NCBI RefSeq assembly: GCF_003234445.2
Contig: NZ_CP126269.1
Span: 2,790,001 to 2,854,000, forward strand
Source: Curtobacterium sp. MCLR17_036
Lineage (GTDB): Bacteria; Actinomycetota; Actinomycetes; Actinomycetales; Microbacteriaceae
Direction: 5' to 3'
Length of the DNA stretch: 64,000 nt
A program made the translations under genes and the position numbers. Below the pieces are notes generated by a model. The model was not told where the DNA came from. It made no database searches and saw nothing but the letters and a program-made list of their open reading frames with translations. Shown here in pieces: positions 55,590 to 64,000 of the stretch (positions are counted from its first letter, which is position 1; the number at the start of each line of letters is the position of its first letter).

Positions 55590-56033
55590 TCAACCAGAGG
55601 TCCGTGCGACCGTCCCCCGCCGGGCCCGGACCACCCCGACGACGAGCACCGCCACGACCACCAGGAGCAGCGCTCCCTCGACCAGCAGCAGCCGCGTGCC
55701 GTAGTCGAACGGCAGCACCGTGGGGTTCTTCTGCCCGTGCCGCTGCGCCGCGATCTCCGGCAGCACCACGAGCGCGAGCACGCTGCCGGCCACGATGGCC
55801 GCCTGCACGACGACGAGCACCCAGGCGCGGAGCGACCGACCGGCCCGGCGCAACAGCAGCCCGGCCACGACGACGAACGGCGACAGGATCGCGTCGTGCA
55901 GGATGACGGCCCCGAGCAGCCAGGTCGCCAGGCCGCCGATGCGCTGCGGGGAGACGGACGTGACGAGCACGTACCCGCCGAAGGCCATCACGAGCACGCC
56001 GACGACGACGAGCACGGTCCGCGCGGCCCTCAT
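55590..56033 (-). CDS. Four-helix membrane protein linked to the molybdopterin oxidoreductase
   Basis: 147-residue membrane protein with four hydrophobic helices: TVLVVVGVLVMAFGGYVLV, WLLGAVILHDAILSPFVVV, a third around AWVLVVVQAAIVAGSVLAL and a fourth near LLLVEGALLLVVVAVLVVG. A His-Asp pair in helix 2 (ILHDAIL) might bind a cofactor, but no family is certain. ATG 56033 overlaps the stop of the oxidoreductase gene (ATGA), so the two are coupled and this protein may anchor or support it. Confidence 0.75.
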   Translation of the reverse strand: MRAARTVLVVVGVLVMAFGGYVLVTSVSPQRIGGLATWLLGAVILHDAILSPFVVVAGLLLRRAGRSLRAWVLVVVQAAIVAGSVLALVVLPEIAAQRHGQKNPTVLPFDYGTRLLLVEGALLLVVVAVLVVGVVRARRGTVARTSG

Positions 56034-57445
56034 CGCAGCACCTCGATCTTCTCGATCCACTTGGTCTGCAGCACGCCGGGCCGTCCGGGAGCGATGATCC
56101 GCGCCGGGAACCCGTGGTCCAGGTCGAGCGTCGCCCCGTTCAGCTCGAGGGCGACCAGGGTGGTCGGGTCCTCGGCGTACTCCGGCCCCATGTCCATGAT
56201 CCGGTACCCGCCGTGGCGTTCCAGGCTCGTCACCCGCACGTGCGACCCGGGCTCCGCCTGCACGGCGCGGAGCAGGTCGCGCATCCGCACGCCCTTCCAA
56301 CTCGCCATCTGGCTCCACCCCTCCACGCACGAGATCGGCAGGTCGGCCTGCGCCGTGCCGAGCGCGACGAGCTCGGCCCGCACGAAGGTCTGGGTCACGT
56401 CCCGTCCGACGACGGTGAGCGTCCAGTCGGCGGCCGTCGCGGTCGCAAGCACCCCCGCTGCACGCGCCGTGCGGTTCACCGGCAGGCCGTTCGCGCCGAG
56501 TCCCCGCCCGCGGGCGCCGAACACGTTGAACGGCTCGGCGAGCTTCGACGACTGCCCCGCCGTCAGGGCGACGACGCCGACGGCCGCGGCCGTCACGCCG
56601 GCGAAGAACCCGCGACGCGCGATCCGCTCACGTCGGCCCTGTGCGACCTCCGGCACCGGCCGGGAGGCCCGGCTCGCCTCCGCCGTGTCGGCCTCCGGCC
56701 CGTCGGTGGTCGGTTCCTCGGACCCCACGCGGGCCTCCGGGACCGCGTGCCGCCCGGTGGGACGGGAGCCGCCGCCGGCGGCTGCGGCGTCGGTGCCGTC
56801 GATCCACCGGAACAGCCGTCCGGTCAGGCCGCGTGCGGTGGGACCGGCCGTCGGCGCGGCCGGAGCCGGCGCGGCGGACTGCACCCGGGCCTCCTGAGCG
56901 GGAGGGAGCAGCTCACTGCCGGACGCGGGGTCCGCGATGAACCGGCCGTGCTCGTCGTAGGAGTCGCGCTTCCGCCAGTACCGGGCGATGACCGGCAGCT
57001 TCGCGGCCACGTGGACGACGAGCGACCCGATGATCACGTAGGCCATCGCGTTGTGCACCTGGCGGAACGGGAACGGCCACGGGTACCACTGGTAGGTGTT
57101 CAGCAGGCCGGTCCCGACCTGCAGGATCGACGCCGACACGAGCACGGCGATCGACACGCGCTCGAGCAGGTGCAGCACCCCGCGCACCGGTGGGACCTGC
57201 ACCAGGGCGGGCATCACCGTGTTGAGCTTCGCCAGCAGCAGCGGGATGATCGCGATGCCGGTCGTGATGTGCAGACCCTGGGTGAACTGGTAGAGCTGCG
57301 TCGGACGGGTCGGGAACCGCATCCAGCCGAGCGGCTCCTGCAGCAGGTGGCTGTAGATGCCGGTGCCGAAGCAGACGAGGAACGCGATGCCGAGCAGGCG
57401 GCCGAGCACCACCGCGGAACGCGCGTTCCGGTTCGGCGAGGCCAA
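56030..57445 (-). CDS. Cytochrome b-like membrane domain fused to a molybdopterin oxidoreductase domain
   Basis: About 471 residues from a TTG at 57445. The N-terminal half (about 10-155) has four to five helices with paired His residues (YSHLLQEP, GLHITTG, QVHNAMAYVI, VVHVAAKLPV), a cytochrome b561-like heme pattern. A disordered Pro/Ala/Thr linker (about 170-260) leads to a further helix with a RRGFFAG twin-Arg-like start and a sulfite-oxidase-type molybdopterin domain (about 330-470). The probable Mo-ligand Cys is in LPISCVEGWSQMASWKGV. It would pass electrons between a molybdenum centre and the membrane quinone pool. The start is uncertain: an ATG exists at 57649 but lies inside the divergent gene. 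moaA, moaD and modBC lie nearby. Confidence 0.85.
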   Translation of the reverse strand: MASPNRNARSAVVLGRLLGIAFLVCFGTGIYSHLLQEPLGWMRFPTRPTQLYQFTQGLHITTGIAIIPLLLAKLNTVMPALVQVPPVRGVLHLLERVSIAVLVSASILQVGTGLLNTYQWYPWPFPFRQVHNAMAYVIIGSLVVHVAAKLPVIARYWRKRDSYDEHGRFIADPASGSELLPPAQEARVQSAAPAPAAPTAGPTARGLTGRLFRWIDGTDAAAAGGGSRPTGRHAVPEARVGSEEPTTDGPEADTAEASRASRPVPEVAQGRRERIARRGFFAGVTAAAVGVVALTAGQSSKLAEPFNVFGARGRGLGANGLPVNRTARAAGVLATATAADWTLTVVGRDVTQTFVRAELVALGTAQADLPISCVEGWSQMASWKGVRMRDLLRAVQAEPGSHVRVTSLERHGGYRIMDMGPEYAEDPTTLVALELNGATLDLDHGFPARIIAPGRPGVLQTKWIEKIEVLR

Positions 57446-57484
57446 CGCGGCGCGTGCGTCGAACAGGGCACGGCCGACGACGGA

Positions 57485-57490
57485 TACCCT
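57485..57490 (+). promoter_or_regulatory. -10-like box upstream of the GT87-like gene
   Basis: TACCCT, 9 nt before ATG 57500. Weak, but placed like the other leaderless promoters in this window. Confidence 0.35.
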
Positions 57491-57499
57491 CGACGGACC

Positions 57500-58939
57500 A
57501 TGAGCGACCGACAGCGTGCCGTCCGACCGCCCCTCGCCCTCCGGCCGGCCGACCTCGTCGCCACCGTCGTGGCCGTCGTCGCGGTGGTCGCCCTGGCGGG
57601 CGCGATCGCCTACGGCATCACGCATCTGGGGTTCCTCCGGGCTGGCCATCGTTCCTCATTCGTAGCGTGGACGCTGATCGCTTGGACGGTGTTCGTGGTC
57701 GCCGTGCTCGCACTGCGGTTCGTGCCGGCCCGGTGGACGACCGCCGTGGTCGTCCTCGGAGCCGTGGTGGTCGGCGTCGCAGCACTCGCCGGCCCGCCGA
57801 ACACGAGCACCGACTCGGCGCGCTACGCCTGGGACGGCATCGTGCAGAAGGCCGGTGTCTCACCGTACGCCCACACGCCCCAGTCGACCGCGCTGACCGG
57901 CCTGCGACCCGACTGGCTCTTCCCGGACAAGGTCGACGGCACGTGCGAACCACTGAAGCCGCGCTACCGCGGACTCGGCGACGGCGCCGACGGCCACTGC
58001 GTCGCGATCAACCGGCCGGACGTGACGACGATCTACCCGCCGATGGCGCAGCTGTGGTTCGCCGGGGTCCGCGCGTTCGTGCCGGCCACCGCGCAGTACA
58101 TGCCCTTCCAGGTCGCCGGGCTGCTGCTCTCGCTCGGTGTGACCCTCGGCCTGCTCGCGGTGCTCCGCCGCACCGGCCGACCGACGTGGTGGGCCGCGCT
58201 CTGGGCCTGGTCGCCCCTCGTCGCCGCCGAGGCCGTCACGAACTCGCACGTCGACGCCCTCGGCGCGGCGCTCGCGACGGCAGGCGCCGTGCTCGTCGTG
58301 TTCGGCCGGCCGATCTGGGGCGGGATCACCCTGGGCGCGGCGACCGCGACGAAGCTCATCCCCGCGCTCGTCTACCCACCGCTGCTCGGCCGGTGGCGGC
58401 ACTGGTGGGCGATCCCGGTCGGCATCGCCGTGTTCGGGTTGCTCTACGTCCCCTACGTCATCTCGACCGGGCCCGCCGTGCTCGGCTACCTGCCGGGTTA
58501 CCTGAGCGAGGAGGGCTACGAGGACGGGTCGCGGTTCGCCCTCGTCTCGCTCGTGTTCCACGGCGACGCCGCCACCGTCGTCGTCGGGTTGCTGGTGCTC
58601 GCCGCCGCGTTCGTCGCGTGGCGGCTGTCCGACCCGTCCCGGCCGTGGTCCGGCGAGGTCCTGCTCATCGGCGTCACCTTCCTCGCCGTCACTCCCCGGT
58701 ACCCCTGGTACGCCCTGCTGCTCATCCCCTTCGTCGTGCTGTCCGGCCGGTGGGAGTGGTCGGCGGTGGCCCTGGCGATCGCGCTGCGCGGCGTGTGGCC
58801 GTCGACCGACGCCTACCGGTGGTGGCTGCTCGCCGCCGTCGCCGTCGTGCTCGCCGTCACGCTCGTCCGCACGAGCCGAACGGACTGGCAGCGCTGGTGG
58901 GCGCGGTTGACGTTCCGGTCGCCGGAGCACGTACGCTGA
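57500..58939 (+). CDS. Polytopic glycosyltransferase of the GT87/DUF2029 type
   Basis: 479-residue integral membrane protein with about eleven helices. An extracytoplasmic loop after helix 3 contains the acidic GPPNTSTDSARYAWDGIVQK region, whose Asp and Tyr resemble the catalytic loop of polyprenol-phosphate-dependent (GT-C) mannosyltransferases; TTIYPPMAQLWFAGVRAF follows. EAVTNSHVDALGAAL and ATATKLIPALVYPPLLGRW are typical DUF2029 elements. It probably transfers a sugar from a lipid-linked donor onto a surface glycan or glycolipid. It is 5 bp upstream of moaA on the same strand but functionally unrelated. Confidence 0.85.
   Translation: MSDRQRAVRPPLALRPADLVATVVAVVAVVALAGAIAYGITHLGFLRAGHRSSFVAWTLIAWTVFVVAVLALRFVPARWTTAVVVLGAVVVGVAALAGPPNTSTDSARYAWDGIVQKAGVSPYAHTPQSTALTGLRPDWLFPDKVDGTCEPLKPRYRGLGDGADGHCVAINRPDVTTIYPPMAQLWFAGVRAFVPATAQYMPFQVAGLLLSLGVTLGLLAVLRRTGRPTWWAALWAWSPLVAAEAVTNSHVDALGAALATAGAVLVVFGRPIWGGITLGAATATKLIPALVYPPLLGRWRHWWAIPVGIAVFGLLYVPYVISTGPAVLGYLPGYLSEEGYEDGSRFALVSLVFHGDAATVVVGLLVLAAAFVAWRLSDPSRPWSGEVLLIGVTFLAVTPRYPWYALLLIPFVVLSGRWEWSAVALAIALRGVWPSTDAYRWWLLAAVAVVLAVTLVRTSRTDWQRWWARLTFRSPEHVR
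58932..58937 (+). promoter_or_regulatory. -10 box of a leaderless promoter for moaA
   Basis: TACGCT, 7 nt before ATG 58945; it lies inside the last codons of the preceding gene. Confidence 0.55.
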
Positions 58940-58944
58940 CGCTC

Positions 58945-59973
58945 ATGGCTCCTGCGCGACTGCTCGGCTCGTCCGGGCTCGTGGACCGCTTCGGACGGCG
59001 TGCGATCGACCTGCGGGTCTCGCTGACCGAGCGCTGCAACCTGCGCTGCACGTACTGCATGCCCGCCGCCGGGCTGCCCTTCGCCCCCGACGACGCCCTG
59101 ATGACCGCCGCCGAGATCGAGCGGCTCGTCCGGATTGGCTCGTCGCGCTTCGGTGTCCGCAAGGTCCGGTTCACCGGGGGCGAGCCGATGCTCCGGCACG
59201 ACCTGGTCGACGTCATCGCCCGGTGCGCCGCGCTGCCCGACGCCCCGGAGCTGTCCCTCACCACGAACGCGATCGGCCTCGCCCACCGGGCCGCGGCCCT
59301 GTACGCCGCCGGGCTCCGCCGGGTGAACGTGTCGCTCGACACCGTCGACCCCGACACCTTCACGACCGTGACCCGCCGCCCCTTCCTCGACAAGGTCATC
59401 GCCGGGCTGTCGGCCGCCCACGATGCCGGGCTCGACATCAAGGTGAACGCGGTGCTGCTCCGCGGGGTCAACGACGACGCCGCCCCCGAGCTGCTCCGCT
59501 GGTGCCTGGACCGCGGCTACGAACTCCGCTTCATCGAGCAGATGCCGCTCGACCCCGACCATGCCTGGGACCGCACCGAGATGATCACCGCGGACGAGAT
59601 CCGCGCGCTGCTCGCCACGTCGTTCGTGCTCACCCCCGACGAGGCGCCCCGCGACGGCGCCCCCGCCGAGCGCTACCGGGTGCAGGACGCCGGCACCGGC
59701 GCACCGCTCGGCACCGTCGGCATCATCGCGAGCATCACCGAGTCCTTCTGCGCCGACTGCACCCGCACCCGCCTGACGGCCGACGGCCACGTGCGGAGCT
59801 GCCTGTTCTCCGACGAGGAGACCGACGTCCTCGGCCCGATGCGCTCCGGCGCCCCGGACGACGAGGTCGCCGAGCTCTGGCAGCGGGCGATGTGGGCGAA
59901 GCCGCGCGACCACGGCGACGACACCGACGACCTCGTGCACCCGACCCGCGGCATGAGCGCGATCGGCGGCTGA
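58945..59973 (+). CDS. moaA: GTP 3',8-cyclase MoaA
   Basis: 342-residue radical SAM enzyme for the first step of molybdenum cofactor synthesis (GTP to 3',8-cyclo-7,8-dihydro-GTP). The SAM cluster CNLRCTYCM is at about 29-37; KVRFTGGEPMLR is the SAM-binding GGEP; the C-terminal GTP-binding cluster is CADCTRTRLTADGHVRSC (Cys, Cys and Cys), and the protein ends in GG. All catalytic residues appear intact. It is followed at once (3 bp) by moaD, so the two are co-transcribed. Its location near a molybdopterin oxidoreductase and modBC suggests dedicated cofactor supply. Confidence 0.96.
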   Translation: MAPARLLGSSGLVDRFGRRAIDLRVSLTERCNLRCTYCMPAAGLPFAPDDALMTAAEIERLVRIGSSRFGVRKVRFTGGEPMLRHDLVDVIARCAALPDAPELSLTTNAIGLAHRAAALYAAGLRRVNVSLDTVDPDTFTTVTRRPFLDKVIAGLSAAHDAGLDIKVNAVLLRGVNDDAAPELLRWCLDRGYELRFIEQMPLDPDHAWDRTEMITADEIRALLATSFVLTPDEAPRDGAPAERYRVQDAGTGAPLGTVGIIASITESFCADCTRTRLTADGHVRSCLFSDEETDVLGPMRSGAPDDEVAELWQRAMWAKPRDHGDDTDDLVHPTRGMSAIGG

Positions 59974-59976
59974 GAC

Positions 59977-60291
<315 letters not shown>

Positions 60292-60341
60292 GGGGCGGGG
60301 CTTGTCGCGCCGTCCCGCGCGGTCCTTCCCCTCGCTCCCGG

Positions 60342-60394
60342 TGTGGGAAGCAGTTCCGCGCGTGGTCGGCAGGAACGAAGTACGTCTTCCCACA
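60342..60394. repeat. Interrupted palindrome E4
   Basis: 53 bp: outer arms TGTGGGAAG (60342-60350) and CTTCCCACA (60386-60394), inner stem GTTCC (60353-60357) and GGAAC (60372-60376), centre containing GCGCGTGGTCGGC. Confidence 0.8.
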
Positions 60395-60472
60395 CGCAGG
60401 ACGCCTGGCGGTGCTGCGGTGGAGCTCCGTCGTCGCTGTGCGGGCGGACGGGGACGAGACCTGGTCGGGGCC

Positions 60473-60521
60473 GGGGCTCGGGGCTCGGGGCTCGGGGCTC
60501 GGGGCTCGGGGCTCGGGGCTC
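60473..60521 (+). repeat. Seven GGGGCTC tandem units, G-quadruplex motif
   Basis: Seven consecutive G4 tracts separated by CTC, so the plus strand can fold a parallel G-quadruplex with 3-nt loops in several registers. It lies 182 bp after the moaD stop, on the coding strand of moaA-moaD. Confidence 0.9.
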
Positions 60522-60722
60522 GGGTGGGCCGTCCGGCGCGGGTTGCTGACGGTTCTGGTTCGTGGAATCCGGTCTCCGGAAACCAGGACCGTCACGGAGC
60601 CCTGGCGGTCCCGAAGTGCGCCGCTCGTGGGATGTGGATGGTTCCGAGCGAAGGGGGTCGGAACGGAACGGCCCTCCCGCGGAACGTCCGACGCGCCGAG
60701 CAGCGCGCGCCGCGGTACCCGA

Positions 60723-60825
60723 CGCTTCAACCCATCGCGCCTGGAATGGGAAGCAGTTTCGCGCGTCGTCGGCAGGAAAGAACTCCCTCCTAGGCGCGAA
60801 CCTGCTCACCACGCGCGGAACGACC
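60723..60825. repeat. 103-bp direct repeat, copy 1 (E4-related)
   Basis: Begins CGCTTCAACCC; contains GGGAAGCAGTTTCGCGCGT and GTCGGCAGGAAAG, related to the E4 core. An 18-bp segment ending GGAACGACC repeats again after it. Confidence 0.8.
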
Positions 60826-60910
60826 TCCCACGCGCGGAACGACCTCCCACGCGCGAAACAGCACCCAGCCCCCGCACCCGCGGAGCAGCCCGCCGCCGAT
60901 GACCCCCGCG

Positions 60911-61013
60911 CGCTTCAACCCATCGCGCCTGGAATGGGAAGCAGTTCCGCGCGTCGTCGGCAGGAAAGAACTCCCTCCTACGCGCGAACCTGCTCACCAC
61001 GCGCGGAACGACC
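60911..61013. repeat. 103-bp direct repeat, copy 2 (E4-related)
   Basis: Differs from the copy at 60723 at only two or three positions; spacing 188 bp. Confidence 0.8.
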
Positions 61014-61055
61014 CCCTACGCGCGAAACAGCCCCCAGCCCCAGCCCCACCGCCCC

Positions 61056-62156
61056 CTACGGCGACACCGACAGCACGATGAACGCCGCGAAGATCACCAG
61101 GTGCACGCCGCCCTGCAGGCGGGTCGCGCGGCCGGGGAGCACGGTGAGCACCGCGGCGATGATCGTCAGCGCCAGGAGCACGATCTGCGACGAGCCGAGG
61201 CCGAGCAGCAGCGTCCCCGGCATGAACAGCGAGGCGACCGCGATCGAGGGGATCGTCAGACCGATCGAGGCCATCGCGGACCCCATCGCCAGGTTCAGGC
61301 TCGTCTGGATCCGGTTGCGGGCGGCGGCCTTCGACGCGGCGATGCCCTCGGGCAGCAGGATGAGCAGCGCGATCACGACGCCGACGAACGACGGCGGGAA
61401 CCCGACCGCGGCGACGCCGGCCTCGATCGCGGGCGACTCCACCTTGGCGAGCCCGACCACGGCGACGAGCGCGACGACGAGCAGCCCGAGCGACACCAGG
61501 GTGGCCCGACCCGTGGGTCGTGCGGCATGGGCGTCCTCGGACTCCTCCAGGACCCCGCCGGCACGGTTCACCGGCAGGAAGAAGTCCCGGTGGGCCACCG
61601 TCTGCGTCACGACGAACAGCCCGTAGAGCACGAGCGACGCCACGGCCACGAAGACCAGCTGCGTGCCGGTGAACGACGCGTCGTCGGTGCCGGTGGTGAA
61701 CGTCGGCAGCACGAGGGTCAGCACGGCCAGCGCGGCGACGGTCATGGTCGCGGCGCTCGCGCCCTCCTGGTTGAACCGGACGGTGTTGTGCCGCAGGGTC
61801 CCGATCAGGATCGCGAGCCCGACCAGGCCGTTCATCGTGATCATCACCGCCGAGAACACCGTGTCCCGCGCGAGCGTCTCGGCCTGCGCCCCGCCGGAGC
61901 TCGACAGCGAGATGATGAGCGCGACCTCGATGACGGTCACCGCGACGGCGAGCACGAGCGAGCCGAACGGCTCCCCGACCCGGTGGGCGACGACCTCGGC
62001 GTGGTGCACGGCCGCCAGGATCGTGGCCGCCAGGACGACGGCCACGACGACGACCACCGCGGTGCCGAGCCCGTAGCGCCCGTACGAGAACGCGAGCACG
62101 ACGGCGGCGAGCAGCGGGGTGGCCACGGGCCACACCCTGGGGAACCAGGAGGTCAT
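61056..62156 (-). CDS. Calcium/proton (cation) antiporter, ChaA type
   Basis: 366-residue membrane antiporter of the CaCA superfamily with about eleven helices. The two alpha-repeat motifs that bind the ion are visible: GEPFGSLVLAVAVTVIEVAL in the first half, with the catalytic Glu, and LLPEGIAASKAAARNRIQTS with NLAMGSAMASIGLT in the second, where the Glu in PEG is conserved. It probably exchanges Ca2+, Na+ or K+ for H+, as E. coli ChaA does. The ATG at 62156 has a weak GACAAT -10 6 nt upstream. It separates the repeat region from modCB and is co-directional with modCB, 12 bp downstream of it. Confidence 0.9.
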   Translation of the reverse strand: MTSWFPRVWPVATPLLAAVVLAFSYGRYGLGTAVVVVVAVVLAATILAAVHHAEVVAHRVGEPFGSLVLAVAVTVIEVALIISLSSSGGAQAETLARDTVFSAVMITMNGLVGLAILIGTLRHNTVRFNQEGASAATMTVAALAVLTLVLPTFTTGTDDASFTGTQLVFVAVASLVLYGLFVVTQTVAHRDFFLPVNRAGGVLEESEDAHAARPTGRATLVSLGLLVVALVAVVGLAKVESPAIEAGVAAVGFPPSFVGVVIALLILLPEGIAASKAAARNRIQTSLNLAMGSAMASIGLTIPSIAVASLFMPGTLLLGLGSSQIVLLALTIIAAVLTVLPGRATRLQGGVHLVIFAAFIVLSVSP

Positions 62157-62162
62157 CGGACC

Positions 62163-62168
62163 ATTGTC
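62163..62168 (-). promoter_or_regulatory. -10-like box for the antiporter gene
   Basis: GACAAT on the minus strand, 6 nt before ATG 62156. It lies against the modC stop codon. Confidence 0.35.
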
Positions 62169-63194
62169 TCAACGGCCCGGCGGGTACACGGTCAGTTCGG
62201 CGGCGGGCACCTCGAGGCGGACCGGGTCGCCGACGCGCAGTCCGAGCGCCGAGACCCGCGCCAGGGTCAGGTCGGCGAGCAGGTCGCCGGCCCGCACCCG
62301 CACCAGGCCGTCGCGCGGTTCGAGCGCCGTCACGGTACGCACCGCTCCGGCGCCGTCCCGCGTCAGGACGGCGGCCGTCGGGTGGTACGCGGCCAGGGCG
62401 GGCCGGCCGGGAGGCACGGCGTGCGTCGCCGACGCCAGCTCGCCACCGCCGTCGGGTGCGATCCCACCCCCGGTGGCGATCCCGCGCACGAGCGCGAGCC
62501 CGGAGAACGCCGCCGCGAACGCGCTCGTCGGCCGGCCGAGGACGGCGGTCGGGTCGCCCTGTTCCACGACCCGACCGTGCTCGAGCACGACGACGCGGTC
62601 GGCCAGGGCGACGACCTCGACGGGGTCGTGCGTCACGAGCACGCTCGACCGACCGGCGACGGCGGTCCGGACGGCCGACCGGACCTCGTCGCGCGCGGCG
62701 ACGTCGAGGGCGGAGGTCGGTTCGTCGAGCAGCAGCACGGCCGGGTCGGTGGCGAGGGCCCGCGCGACGGCGACCCGCTGCGCCTGCCCGCCGGACAGCG
62801 TGCCCGGTGCCCGGTCGCCCAGTGCCTCGGCGCCGACCGCGGCGAGGGCCCGTCGTGCTCGGTCGTCGGCGGCGGCCCGACCGGCACCGGTGGCGCGAGG
62901 TCCGAAGGCGACGTTCCGGAGCACGTCGAGGAACGGGAACAGGTCCGGCCGCTGGGCGACGAGGCCGACCCGGCGGCGGTGCGGCGGCACGGTGCGGCGG
63001 CCGTCGGACACCCGGGCGCCGCCGAGCTCGACGTGGCCGTCGTCGATCGGCAGCAGTCCGGCCAGGGCCTCGACGACGGTCGACTTGCCCGAGCCGTTCG
63101 GCCCGATCACCGCGACGCACTCGTCCGCGCCGACCTCGAGCGTGACGTCGACGTCGCGCCGCCGGACCACCACCCGCGCCCGCAGCCCGGTCAC
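62169..63194 (-). CDS. modC: Molybdate ABC transporter ATP-binding protein
   Basis: 341-residue ABC ATPase with a C-terminal TOBE/molybdate-binding domain. Walker A is [15 protein letters not shown], the signature motif is [15 protein letters not shown], Walker B is [12 protein letters not shown] and the switch His is in VLVTHDP. The C-terminal 70 residues (about 265-341; [20 protein letters not shown]) form the TOBE fold typical of ModC, which can sense molybdate. GTG 63194 overlaps the modB stop (GTGA), so the two are coupled. Together with ModB it imports molybdate for the cofactor made by MoaA/MoaD nearby. Confidence 0.92.
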   Translation of the reverse strand: MTGLRARVVVRRRDVDVTLEVGADECVAVIGPNGSGKSTVVEALAGLLPIDDGHVELGGARVSDGRRTVPPHRRRVGLVAQRPDLFPFLDVLRNVAFGPRATGAGRAAADDRARRALAAVGAEALGDRAPGTLSGGQAQRVAVARALATDPAVLLLDEPTSALDVAARDEVRSAVRTAVAGRSSVLVTHDPVEVVALADRVVVLEHGRVVEQGDPTAVLGRPTSAFAAAFSGLALVRGIATGGGIAPDGGGELASATHAVPPGRPALAAYHPTAAVLTRDGAGAVRTVTALEPRDGLVRVRAGDLLADLTLARVSALGLRVGDPVRLEVPAAELTVYPPGR

Positions 63195-63991
63195 GCCGCC
63201 ACCGCCCGGGTGCGGAGCGACGACGCGCCGATGACCACGACGGCGACCACGACGAGCACGATCGCCAGGGCCACGGCGGTGTCCGGGCCGACCTCGCGCT
63301 GCAGGTAGATCTCCAGGGGCAGGGTCCTCGTGACGCCCTGCAGGCTGCCGGCGAAGGTCAGGGTCGCGCCGAACTCGCCGAGTGCGCGGGCGAAGCAGAG
63401 CACCAGTCCGGACAGGATGCCGGGCAGCACCCGCGGCGTCGTGACCGTCAGGAGCACCCGGGTCGGTCCGGCGCCGAGGGTCGCGGCGACCCGCTCGTAC
63501 CGGTCGCCCTCGACCCGCAGGGCACCCTCGACCGAGGACACCAGGAACGGCATCGCGACGAAGGTCTGCGCGATGACGACGGCCGTGGTGGTGAACGCGA
63601 TGTGCAGCCCGTGGTCGTCGAGGAACGCCCCGAGCACCCCGAGCCGCCCGAACGCCGCCAGGAGCGCGAGCCCCCCGACCACGGGCGGCAGCACGAGGGG
63701 CAGCAGGACGACCGCACGGGCGACGCCCACCCACCGCGAGCGGGACCGTGCGAAGAGCACGGCGAGCGGGTAGCCGAGCACGAACGCGACCCCGGTGGCG
63801 GCGAACGCGGTGCCGAGGCTCAGGCCGAGCGCGGTGCGCGACGCCGGAGCCGTCACGAGCGCCGGGAACGCGGCCCAGTCGACCCGTCCGGCCATCGCGA
63901 GCACGGGCACGACGACGAACAGGCCGCCGAGCACCGCGGGCAGCGGCAGCCACCACGCGATCGGCGGCCGTCCGTCAGCCCGCGAGGCCAC
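63191..63991 (-). CDS. modB: Molybdate ABC transporter permease
   Basis: 266-residue permease of the ModB/CysT type with five to six helices. The coupling loop is [20 protein letters not shown], and [16 protein letters not shown] is the highly conserved ModB segment after it. GTG 63991 is 9 bp from the window edge; a TGA in a neighbouring frame at 63994-63996 may be the stop of modA, which would lie to the right. The product forms the membrane channel for ModC. Confidence 0.92.
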   Translation of the reverse strand: MASRADGRPPIAWWLPLPAVLGGLFVVVPVLAMAGRVDWAAFPALVTAPASRTALGLSLGTAFAATGVAFVLGYPLAVLFARSRSRWVGVARAVVLLPLVLPPVVGGLALLAAFGRLGVLGAFLDDHGLHIAFTTTAVVIAQTFVAMPFLVSSVEGALRVEGDRYERVAATLGAGPTRVLLTVTTPRVLPGILSGLVLCFARALGEFGATLTFAGSLQGVTRTLPLEIYLQREVGPDTAVALAIVLVVVAVVVIGASSLRTRAVAA

Positions 63992-64000
63992 GGCTCACGG

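Larger units (their letters stand above)
60292..61055. other. 764-bp repeat-rich intergenic stretch between moaD and the antiporter gene
   Basis: No gene supported. Contents in order: an E4 palindrome (60342-60394), a seven-unit GGGGCTC tandem repeat (60473-60521), several GGTTCCGA/TCGGAAC-type inverted pieces around 60640-60665, and two direct repeats of about 103 bp (60723 and 60911). Open frames are repeat-derived. Confidence 0.75.

Noticed and set aside
60400..61000. Small protein genes in the repeat-rich gap after moaD
   Set aside because: Open frames there are built from GGGGCTC and E4-type repeats, with no ribosome site or -10 signal and no conserved pattern.

Overview
The window is a high-GC actinobacterial chromosome segment. 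Gene content and protein style point to Microbacteriaceae, most like Curtobacterium. This is inferred from the mycothiol-associated gene trio, an LAxTG-like sorting motif, many GTG starts and many leaderless promoters of the form TAnnnT followed 6-9 nt later by the start codon. No search was run. About 58 protein genes and 3 tRNAs are supported. I see no prophage, integrase, insertion sequence, CRISPR array or rRNA.

Layout. 1-2115: start of a xylose-type ABC operon (xylF, cut by the window edge) behind a ROK repressor. 2279-5824: an SGNH-fused membrane acyltransferase, a tiny membrane protein, a lipoprotein and a GNAT enzyme. 5898-13921: tRNA-Arg, a dienelactone hydrolase, an unusual glucose-6-phosphate dehydrogenase, a Gfo/Idh/MocA oxidoreductase, a large wall-anchored 5'-nucleotidase, a TRIC-type channel and a TetR regulator. 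14073-18744: a MoxR / DUF58 / transglutaminase operon. 18745-22191: a palindromic repeat array, tRNA-Ser(GCT), a GntR regulator and an MFS transporter. 22437-25833: a second AAA-ATPase plus VWA pair. 25865-27915: the SCO1664 / DUF3090 / MSMEG_4193 group. 27968-30888: an AI-2E family exporter and two BLUF photoreceptors flanking a TetR repressor.

30978-46785 is a carbohydrate region. One ABC importer lies divergent from an oxidoreductase followed by a LacI regulator. After a palindromic repeat array comes a second operon (GH4 glycosidase, binding protein, two permeases, AgaS-like SIS protein, BadF-type sugar kinase), divergent from a DeoR regulator and a GH36 alpha-galactosidase. 46804-55561 is mostly housekeeping: small membrane proteins, GrpB and GNAT proteins, AraC, tRNA-Ser(TGA), a HAD phosphatase, serS, a diacylglycerol kinase, pheA and MarR. 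55590-63991 is a molybdenum neighbourhood: a cytochrome-b-like/molybdopterin oxidoreductase fusion, moaA, a MoaD carrying an Ala-Ser repeat, and modC-modB. A GT87-like transferase and a ChaA-type antiporter are interspersed.

The least explained material is the intergenic DNA. Four loci (5263-5324, 18825-19280, 36860-37378, 60342-61013) hold 50-62 bp interrupted palindromes with different arms but similar size and a loosely similar centre; three of these loci are multi-copy. A separate, nearly perfect 42-56 bp palindrome occurs three times (22350, 30338, 37405) with a decayed half copy near 50367. There are also 21-bp minisatellites, a seven-tract G-quadruplex motif and an in-gene hexanucleotide repeat.
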